A stretch of 27,353 nt of DNA from Mycogone perniciosa (lineage: Eukaryota; Ascomycota; Sordariomycetes; Hypocreales; Hypocreaceae): positions 1-27,353 of the forward strand of contig JAOALB010000288.1 of assembly GCA_025331125.1 (NCBI GenBank), in the 5' to 3' direction. Below the pieces are notes generated by a model. That model saw nothing but the letters and a program-made list of their open reading frames with translations, made no database searches and was not told where the DNA came from. Of the stretch, positions 19,852 to 27,353 are shown piece after piece. The translations under genes and the position numbers were made by a program. How positions within the stretch are numbered: position 1 is the stretch's first letter; each line of letters starts with the position of its first letter.

Positions 19852-20133
19852 TTACTTCGATCTTCTACCCCTAACCTTCTTCTCACTAAAATATTGCTTA
19901 GCGATATGTCTTTTACAATTGTCATTGCAGCTAATTGTGACTTCGCAAAACGGACACTCTCCTTATTATTAGCATATTCCATTAGCCGGATCCTTATCGA
20001 AAGGCCGATGCTTAACCCATATATAACGCTCCATGGCCTTCGTATTACCAAAGTTCTTTTTACATATAATATAGCCTTTCACATTAATATCACAGGGCAT
20101 ATAAGGTTCATGCTTATCGCGGATATGTTTACT
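19852..20133 (-). pseudogene. C2H2 zinc-finger protein relic in AT-rich, RIP-like DNA
   Basis: Reading the minus strand in a single frame: KHIRDKHEPYMPCDI, ICKKNFGNTKAMERYIWVKH, FDKDPANGIC, three TAA codons in a row (19971-19963), then ECPFCEVTISCNDNCKRHIA and SEKKVRGRRSK. This is the spacing of fungal C2H2 arrays (C...C...H...H with RPF/DPANG linkers). The frame is kept for about 90 codons, while stops and several His-to-Tyr-like changes have accumulated. That is what repeat-induced C-to-T mutation would produce in a duplicated gene. The stretch is visibly AT-rich with many TA steps. No function remains. Confidence 0.7.
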
Positions 20134-21586
20134 ATGCTAGCTTATAAGTTGACGATAGAAAATCCCAATTAAGAGAAGTATAGGCGCTTGGGAAGGGGGG
20201 TGTTTTAGATATACACTGACTTTAGCTCGGTTAGTCGAGGAAATGTTAAATCACAGTTAGAGTATAGACAAGATATTGGTTCGTTTTTGCGGGAGGAAAG
20301 CTTTTATGACTTATTGCCTTTGCATTTGGACTTTTTACTTAACCGGTAGCGATTTTCCTGGCTCCCCGAGTTTAAGGTCTACGACTAGCCCTTGGATTTA
20401 GGCACCTCTAAACATTCTTCCCTTAGAGAATGAGTAGATAAAAAAGGGCCTGACACTAAGTTTTTAGGTGAAGAGTGAGTGTTGAGCTCAATATAATGAA
20501 AATTCGTGTTCCATTGTCTAGGTCTGTGAATACTGTATGGGCTTCTTGGAATGTAGCACCACGTGGAGCCTATATACTCTCCTCATAGAGGTAGATTAGA
20601 GAAGAGACTATATGGTTGACTGGAGTTTCCGAGGCATGTGAAGGGCTGTGGCCTGAGAAGACTACCTTTGAGAGTGAGGTCTAGATGAATCCATGCTATA
20701 AATTATAACCGATACTGCGTGAGACGAGGCATCTTCATCAAACTCGGCCACTAATTCGTTAGATTGTTTGTCTGAGGTGAGTGTATTGCATACACGATTC
20801 GAAAGGCAATGAGTGCCCTGCAGTCTGTCGAGCCTCTACAATAGATTACCAAGCCATTGGCAAATCAGTCAATGGAGATGCCCTGCCGAGGCTCGAGTAG
20901 GAACGCTATGACGTCCATTTTTCCCACTTTCAATTTTATTCTTGCACTTCACCTATCAGTGTCCAACGATATTGCATACTACCAAAGAGTGCATACACGA
21001 AAGCCTCGAGTCCGCCTTACCTGTCTTCGGATGTTACATGAGCCACCATCACGAGAAGAACACATATTAATGACTACAAAATTGTCGAATATCTTCGTCA
21101 TGCCCGCGTCTTGAGGCTGACCATTCTAAACTTGGCCAATCACACTATGAGGCTGCCTAATATTAATGCCTCTTACGCATGAGATAAGCCTACTGGTATA
21201 CCACTTACATGAAAGTGCAGAAAGTTATGAGACTTTCGTAGGCAGATGCTACCAAAAGTTGGTGGGCCTCCCAATTTCACCGAGTGAGTGTGGTGGGCCT
21301 CCCAAACATAATAGACTTTTTGCTTCTGAGGTTGACGCCAGCGTGATGGGTGTACAATGAAAATGGAACGATAAGCTTGGTCGACGGATTATCTATATCA
21401 GTGTGGTCACGCTCACTTCAAAAAGCGTTTCGTTCGCCAAGATTTCGCTCCAGATATCGCGGAATACCCCAGCATCTCATGAAGGATACCACTTCACCCC
21501 TTACATACTAAGTAGCTTTTCCTTCCTGGGAGCTATCCACTATGGCACACTACTAACGTTGCCTAGCCTATTGTACTCGTTGCACC
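20134..21586. other. AT-rich spacer upstream of the deaminase gene
   Basis: No gene is called. Around 20210-20340 a plus frame reads YTDFSSVSRGNVKSQLEY and then DIGSFLREESFYDLLPLHLD before stops, possibly another decayed gene. Around 20740-20810 there are protein-like words as well, but nothing I can name. A 15-bp perfect direct repeat lies at 21260 and 21291. The last few hundred bases must contain the promoter of the deaminase gene; the initiator context CACCATGG at 21587 is strong. Confidence 0.4.
21260..21305. repeat. 15-bp direct repeat, TGGTGGGCCTCCCAA twice
   Basis: Perfect copies at 21260-21274 and 21291-21305, start-to-start distance 31 bases, about 280 bases upstream of the deaminase start. 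The core GGGCCTCCC is nearly palindromic. It could be a regulatory binding site pair or a short duplication. Confidence 0.6.
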
Positions 21587-23268
21587 ATGGATTCCTCCTC
21601 CACCTCCCGCGTCCTCGTAGGCATAAACGAGGAGATGGTGACACAGCTTTCCTGTCTTTGCGTCCTTCTGGCAGCTGTCAATGAGGCATGTAAGACCAGA
21701 GGTGACATAAAATATGCCTCGGGTAATACCGGCAAGGAGAAGTCCCTCACCGAATTTCAGAAGTTTCTCTCCAAGCTCGCGCAGGTCTGCGATACTCAAA
21801 AGGGCGGCGACACTGTGACTTCTTTGGTCTGTCTGAAGGGGACCAAGGGTCCTGAGTACCTCTTCGCCTCCAACTTGAGGAAGGAGACTGACCTGGATGA
21901 GACCAAGGCGTTTCTCTCTGGCCTACTGGAGTTTATTGCGACAAATCCTGACAAACTCAATCTGAGAGCGCTGCAGAAGCAAGTCTTGTGGCGAATCCTT
22001 GAGTTCAACTTTGACAAGCTGGATTTCTACCTAAAAACCCTTGTTTCTGCACTTAACGATTGCATTCAAGACTGTGAATGTCGTAGAGAGACTGCTGGTC
22101 AGTATGATCAAAAGCCGACCCACTCCTTGCTTTTGGTAGATTTCTATCCAATGGATTGTTCTCAACTGACATGTCTAGATTCTGAGGTTATCAAACAGCT
22201 CTATTTGCTTGAAGGAAAGGCCAAATTCCCTCGCGATATGACATCTACGGAGGAAGCTAAACGCAAATGTGAGATGTTTCTTGTCTTCATTTCTACTTTC
22301 TGCCGTTTTCGCTTATCAATGCTAAAATCTTGGAATTATTCAAGTCCTGCGAGATTTGTGAGACTCTCATAAAGGCCATCCAGGTTAGCAAAGCCGGCTC
22401 GTTCGACATAATGGCTGAGAGTCGCGCAGCCGAGGCGGATGCGGCCTCTTCATACTCGTGGTGTCAACTCCGCCATTACCTTGGTCGGCTCCATTCTTAT
22501 CGCCAGGCTTCCGATATCATAGTCACCGGGTCTACGACGTGGCCTGACCTATTTAAAAACGTCAAAATCAGTTACATCCCTTCTGCCTATCCGAAGCGCA
22601 TTCCCGTACCTAAATCATTAGCCTTGAGCGAAGTAATTCACGTTGCCTTCCCTGAACTCGATCCTTCCGAGTTCGAATCGGACATTTCCGAGCTACAGTC
22701 CTATGGTCTAGACAAAGAGATCCGTGAGCATCTCCGAAGTAGGAGCATGAAAACTCTGATTCACTCCGAGATTCACCTTCATGATCATCTGGTTCAACAA
22801 GGCAAGACAAAATCCACAGACTTCTGGAATGGCTCTATGTTCATAGCGACCAGCAAGCCCTCCTGTCGCCTATGCTATTACTACTTTAATAGCCCAGACA
22901 ACAACTTCCGAGTCCAGTCGACACATATGAACCTCTACCTGAAATGGCGTCTTCCAGGCGTTTACGAGGATCAGGGCGAGGAAGCTAAAGAACAGAGTGA
23001 AGAATTACTGGAAGAGATTATCGAGCAGATGCAACATGATACGCTACAAACACTCAAGGAAAAATTGCCAAGATGGAAGAGAAACGATTCTCGGACTGAT
23101 TCACATGTCGGATTGTCAGATCTGAGAGTGGGCTCAGGTGATACACGGAGCTACGGCGCTATATCGAGGACAGAGGGATTGAGCACTGGAGAAATGCTCA
23201 CAATAGGGCACTACCCTACTCCTCCTCCTAGAGCTGATGAAACGTGGAGCGAGTTTGGGGATAAGTGA
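21587..23268 (+). CDS. OTT_1508-like deaminase-fold protein
   Basis: Start ATG at 21587 in a CACCATGG context; stop TGA at 23266-23268. The N-terminal part (21587 to about 22268) is helical and unrecognised. A probable 81-nt in-frame intron spans 22096-22176 (GTCAGT, CAACTGACAT branch, GTCTAG). A second intron lies in the pyrimidine-rich stretch ending CAAG at 22344, with donor at 22283 if phase is kept; GTGAGA at 22269 is a better donor but breaks the frame, so this junction is unresolved. The C-terminal part has the deaminase core: HSE (22762-22770: Zn-binding His and catalytic Glu) and SKPSCRLCYYYF (Cys at 22864 and 22873), followed by THMNLYLKWRLPG. These fit the OTT_1508-like group of the cytidine-deaminase superfamily, common in fungi. 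The substrate is unknown. A charged coiled-coil-like tail follows. Confidence 0.82.
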
Positions 23269-26235
23269 GAAAATAGGAATAATACATATGTATGTAAACA
23301 ATAGCATATCTGTAATTGGATCGGGTAGATGAAAAGTGCGAGGAAGTGTGACATGCTGTCATATCATTACGACATACTGATCGTGATGGTAGAAATCAAT
23401 CCGACGGTACCTGTCACGTAACGTGTTTTCAAAGTCAGTTGGGAGCGAAATCGCCGTCCTCAAACTAGGTTTTAAATTACCCCATAAAATTTGGCCTATT
23501 ATGGATTTTACACCACTAAGCCGCGGCCAGAAAGTAGTCCCAAAGTCCTGCTAGGTATATAGAGCCACCATAAAGCCACGTGACTTGTAAACAGTGCAGA
23601 GTCTAACAAGAAGCTACATACATAATCTGAAAGCTAAGCCCAGCCTATAAATAGATGTAAATGATGTACTATGTATAGTAGGCACTGTACAGTAGTGGAC
23701 ATGCCTGTGCATATAAATTTGTAAAAGAGTTTGTGTTGACTGGAAGATTATGGCGGTAAGTCGGGAAAAGCGCCGACGTCAGTATGCGACGATTTGGATC
23801 ATATAGCCATTCCTTGATCAGTCACGACAAACACACTCACTGCCATTGCCTATTGCTTGTGGGTCACCTGGGAAGAATAGCATGTCATTTACCTTGAACC
23901 AAACTACAACAGCACGAAGCTCGCGAACATATGGTGACTAGGTCTAAAAGAAAGTGATATTTCTACTCATTGTACGGCTGGGTTTGGCAGTACTAGCATG
24001 AAAGTACTATACAATAGTAAGAATCGGCTAACCATTTTGTACAGTAGCAACGGAATAAGTATCCGCTTTTTTTATTCTAGGCACGGACTACTCCGTACTC
24101 CATATTTTTGCACTAATTGTGGCCTATACGGAGTACAGTGTACAGGGTTTTAACAGAAGCCAAAAGTGGCTTACTACAACCATGCATCTAACACCCATTC
24201 AAGACATCTTGCCATGTCACCTTTTGCCCTGTCGCCCTAACAGATAGGCACGATCTGCGTTTGTTCCTGCAGCAGGAAATGGGATAAGTGTACAGATATC
24301 ACAGTGAATGTACGGTACATACAAGCTACATGTGGGTGAGGACCCTTATTATAAAGTTGGTGCTGAATTTTTACGTCCGCTTTTAGCCTTGATCCTTTTA
24401 CAAAAAACATAAAGCTTCTGCGGCATATCGTATGGGCAGAGCAGAGAGTGCTTTGCCACCTTGTGAAGATTCGCTGAGGTTCACGCTTTGGTGGTCATGA
24501 TCTAAAAGAAAAGACAATTTTTAGATTCCGGCAAAGTTTGTGTTCGACAAGTGAAGTGCTGCTCAAGTTCCACGTGGAACAGGTAGTAATGCGTACGAGG
24601 AGTACTCCGTACTGTCCCCGACATGTCCGTGCACCGAAACGTATCAAAGGAGGAAACCGATTTCGCTCCTAGCTGTATTAGGCATTTGCGCCGAAGGTCT
24701 AGAAGCGGACATTTGTTCATTTGTTAACTTTCTGCCCTATGAGTCATTCCACTGAAGATCTAGACTAGGCACAGAGTTTGTTCTGTCCATTTATTAACGA
24801 TAGCGGGGTTATAGATGTCTCTTTGTCCACTTTCCGCCGTAGATTGACTTTGACCTTATGAATCGTCGTATCGCCTACTTGGGCCGCAATGTTCATTTAC
24901 TGACTGTTAGCCTCCTGACCAATTACGCTAAAAGTACTCTGTATACTGTCCACTTGTCGACTTTAGATCTCTTGAGGTGTGATCAATTTGTGGACAAAAG
25001 TGGGGTTGCATATAGATATACGAGTGCCCACTTTTGGCCTCCTGAGTTGTTACATTCAAAGCCAAGAAACGGACCATACCTTAGCGTGCATCTGCGGGGT
25101 AGTCTTCTTGGCAATTGTCGTCTTCTGCCGACTTTTGAAATTTGGTTATGGGCAACCGTTATTTCATGCACAAACGGACAGGTGGGCAAGAGGGAGGGCA
25201 AATCACCTTCTATAACCTCGAGGGCCTAAATGCGGCCGGGAGCATATTAATCTACTTCCTCTTTCACCTTCTTTTTATTCTGGTGCATGGACCATAGTAC
25301 ATAGATACTTTCCTATACCCTGCTAGAGCAAATCAGCCAGAAGTCGCCGAAACTTACGGAGTAGACTTCTACATTATTGTCATGACCCAGGCAAGCCAAG
25401 TTAAAACGGTTAAACGGTCACATAACGGGTCGCAATGCGCCCCAACGATTGATACTTACCCCGGAACGAACGATCACTCGAAATCGCAACTATTATCTCC
25501 TCCACCTCTCGCCCTATAGTTTCATCCACCAATAAGGGATATGTTATCCAACACAAAGTGATTGTCGTTGGGTGATGGTGCTTGACTAATATAGAATAAG
25601 ATCTACAATCGTCCAAAGGCCGTAGCCCCCGAAAGTAAGCAGTTTAAATACCGCTGAAGGCCAGTGATGGGCATAAAATTGAGCAACCCCGAATAAGCCG
25701 AGGACGATAGATAACAACGTGGCTATGCGCTCCTGTTGATATCACCTTGATGACATTGGTCGTTCATCAAATCCTCCCCAAGCCCGAGATAGAATCCGTT
25801 GATAAGCTGCTCCATCTATGTTTTGCGTTAGTACACAGTGCGAAATACGGCTGCTGTTAGAGGGGGTGAACTCTTGCCTGAATTGAGATTTAGCATATGG
25901 TATGTAACGGCGACCATACAACAACAGAGCAGAGCAAATTTCCACCTCCTTGTGAATATTCAAGTCCCCAGCATTAGGATTTCTCCAATTACATGACCGA
26001 TTCTGTCAGCAAACCTTCCTAATCTACTTGCCGTAGCGTGCGGCAGTGGATAGTTGATGTGATAAGATAATGGGAATTGGGACTTGATGAACAACTTGCG
26101 AGAATTTAAAGGAGGTGAGTTGAAGGGATTAGCTCTGTATAGTAATAATGGCCCTGGATCGTTCGGGGCGGCATTGTTTGGCGAAGTCTACGCCCGAAAG
26201 ACTATGTATACTCAACACTATATAGAGTACATGAG
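23269..26235. other. 3-kb gene-poor, AT-rich region with repeated short motifs
   Basis: No open frame here carries a recognisable domain. TACGGAGTA/TACTCCGTA occurs at 24089, 24127, 24603 and 25355; the first two face each other as an inverted pair. GTCCGCTTTT-like words recur on both strands (24061, 24374, 24699 minus, 24825, 24948, 24993 minus, 25026) and resemble worn ends of small inverted-repeat elements. Nothing else can be supported. Confidence 0.5.
24372..24712. repeat. possible MITE-like element with GTCCGCTT(T/C)TAG ends
   Basis: ACGTCCGCTTTTAG at 24372-24385 and its near reverse complement CTAGAAGCGGACAT at 24699-24712 could be terminal inverted repeats of a ~340-bp non-coding element. 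The match is 12 of 14 bases. Target duplications were not found. Low confidence. Confidence 0.25.
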
Positions 26236-26430
26236 GTGTCCGAGATACGTTGGAAATGGGGATCTGTTAGTTGTAATTGCTATCACAAGCCAGGCCATTT
26301 CCGAGCTACGTTCGTCCAAAATGGCCCGTGTTCGGAGACTTTCAAGGCCGAGCAAGTTGAAACACCGGTGACACTGATTTCGGCAATGATGTATAGTGGC
26401 GCAAGAGCAACTGAGGTCAATTCTATGTAA
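26236..26430 (+). pseudogene. possible retroelement gag zinc-knuckle remnant
   Basis: The frame contains SCNCYHKPGHFRATF at 26269-26313, close to a CCHC knuckle (CxxC-x4-H-x4-C) but lacking proper spacing of the first Cys pair and the last Cys. It ends at TAA 26428-26430. No reverse transcriptase or integrase is adjacent. It may equally be chance. Confidence 0.25.
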
Positions 26431-26988
26431 CCTTACCTCCTCATGTTCGTGATCTACATACCATAACCCGAACCTTCCATATTTCACATGTCCTCCCTCA
26501 TACAGTAACGACCGGAATTACATAGCACCTTGTGCGTATGGAAGGTTTCTGGGCACACACATTGTGGTGCACTACTTTAACGCTGGTCTAAAAACTCATT
26601 TTTGGCGTTTTAACGTGATATTTTGAAATCAATATCTCGCTTTGTCAGAAAAACGTATGGCAAATTATTCAGAAGCTCAAACTTGCTACTTAACTTTGAG
26701 TACAGTAGCGGCCGAAATGAGTGTCCGCATTTTGTATGTATAGAAAGCTTCTGGGCACAGACCATGCCTCTGATTTCCGTAGCCGATACTCCGTACTTTT
26801 ATGTCTCAACGTAGCCCAACTGTATGTACATTCTTAATATTTACTAACATTACATAATAACAATTTCGCCGTTGCTATATAGAGGGGAACGGCAAGAAAC
26901 AGCTATAAGTCGCTCTAAGCATTTTATTAATAGACAAAGTTTTCGATCTATAAGACCGTTTACTACCCATCTATTTCATCATTCATAA
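26431..26988. other. no gene; AT-rich spacer before the RecQ fragment
   Basis: Contains TACTCCGTA at 26787. Two near-copies of a GGNTTCTGGGCACA block lie at about 26541-26555 and 26746-26759, and GTACAGTAGCGGCCGAAATGA (26701 on) resembles the block at about 24040. These suggest an old repeat. No coding signal. Confidence 0.4.
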
Positions 26989-27353
26989 TTGACCATAGAC
27001 ATTCGAATCGTCATAAATTTCGACCTTCCTTCTACCATTGAGCAATATAGTCAGCAAATTGGACGTGCGGGTCGTGATGGGGTGCCAAGCCAATGCATGC
27101 TCTACCTCTATCCAAGTGACCTCCACCTTCGTGAGTGCTTTACACGCGGAGAGTTGCCATCACAGCGCTCTATTTGCCGTCTACTCAAGGATATCTTTGA
27201 CAGTCATGTTCGTGGCTTGCAAGTTGATCAAACATTTAAGAAGAACAGCTTCATGCAAGACCAAGAATTTGATTTCAATGAGATCCCTTTAAAAAAGATA
27301 TACACAGATCTCGACTTGCGCTTTGGTCTCATTAGAAAAATGTGGACACAATA
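26989..27353 (+). CDS. RecQ-family DNA helicase, partial (no start in window, runs off right edge)
   Basis: The frame is open from 26989, after a TAA at 26986, to the end of the window. It reads DIRIVINFDLPSTIEQYSQQ, then IGRAGRDGVPSQCMLYLYP, RECFTRGELPSQRSICRLLK and IYTDLDLRFGLIRKMW. QxxGRAGRDG is helicase motif VI of RecQ enzymes, and the following part is the RecQ zinc/winged region as worded in an expanded fungal family. Motifs I-V are absent: upstream of 26989 the sequence is AT-rich with stops, and only a frame-shifted trace could precede it. So this is either a 5'-truncated copy or a late exon whose upstream intron I cannot see. RecQ helicases of this type are often repeated near fungal chromosome ends. 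Confidence 0.85.
   Translation, partial: MTIDIRIVINFDLPSTIEQYSQQIGRAGRDGVPSQCMLYLYPSDLHLRECFTRGELPSQRSICRLLKDIFDSHVRGLQVDQTFKKNSFMQDQEFDFNEIPLKKIYTDLDLRFGLIRKMWTQ

Noticed and set aside
24858..25229. 123-codon plus-strand frame
   Set aside because: Cys/Leu-rich, in a repeat-like region, no family or splice signals.
1..27353. CRISPR array, rRNA or secondary-metabolite cluster
   Set aside because: No regularly spaced repeats, no rRNA words, and no PKS, NRPS, terpene synthase or P450 motifs were seen; several zinc and helicase motifs belong to relics, not to biosynthesis.

Overview
The window looks like genomic DNA of a filamentous ascomycete. I infer Pezizomycotina, and Eurotiales-like (Aspergillus/Penicillium) is my best guess. 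The reasons are short introns of about 48-53 nt with CTGAC/CTAAC-type branch sites, an ergosterol gene (ERG24) and several protein families typical of these fungi. No species can be named from the sequence alone.

Layout. Bases 1-657 hold the 3' end of a core gene, ERG24 (C-14 sterol reductase, + strand). After a gene-poor spacer the window becomes accessory in character. Five genes look intact or nearly so. (1) 2780-4022 (-): Uma2-like PD-(D/E)XK nuclease-fold protein with one 49-nt intron. (2) 10054-13853 (-): large protein with a stonustoxin/SNTX-like N-terminal region, a thioredoxin-like stretch, a zinc ribbon, a P-loop GTPase and a second Cys-rich region; its reading frame breaks near 12.7 kb by an intron or a frameshift. 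(3) 15390-17488 (-): ankyrin + ClpB-type AAA+ ATPase, four exons, one intron apparently GC-AG. (4) 17914-18621 (-): coiled-coil protein. (5) 21587-23268 (+): OTT_1508-like deaminase with a complete HxE...CxxC zinc site.

Between these lies a graveyard of broken genes that can still be recognised: an ankyrin-repeat gene (4073-4790, -), a BTB/POZ gene (5861-6836, +), an unidentified coding relic (6945-7280, -), a dynamin-like GTPase (7524-7890, +), a PIF1-type helicase 3' end (8359-9010, -), an unknown coiled-coil relic (9690-10020, +), a Ca2+/H+ exchanger N-terminal piece (18977-19594, -) and a C2H2 zinc-finger relic in AT-rich DNA (19852-20133, -). Two ~105-bp copies of one repeat lie in inverted orientation at 6837-6944 and 9144-9248; the second is part of an LTR-like sequence ending near 9315. 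The right edge (26989-27353) is the C-terminal helicase core of a RecQ-family helicase that begins abruptly and runs off the window.

Interpretation. A housekeeping gene followed by decayed multi-copy families, repeat fragments, a RIP-like relic and a RecQ helicase fits the edge of a fast-evolving, possibly subtelomeric, accessory block. The surviving genes (nuclease fold, SNTX-GTPase, ankyrin-AAA+, deaminase) resemble the parts used in self/non-self or defence systems. No operon logic applies in a fungus, and a shared function is only a hypothesis. A 9-bp word, TACGGAGTA, occurs ten times in non-coding parts of the window, far above chance.
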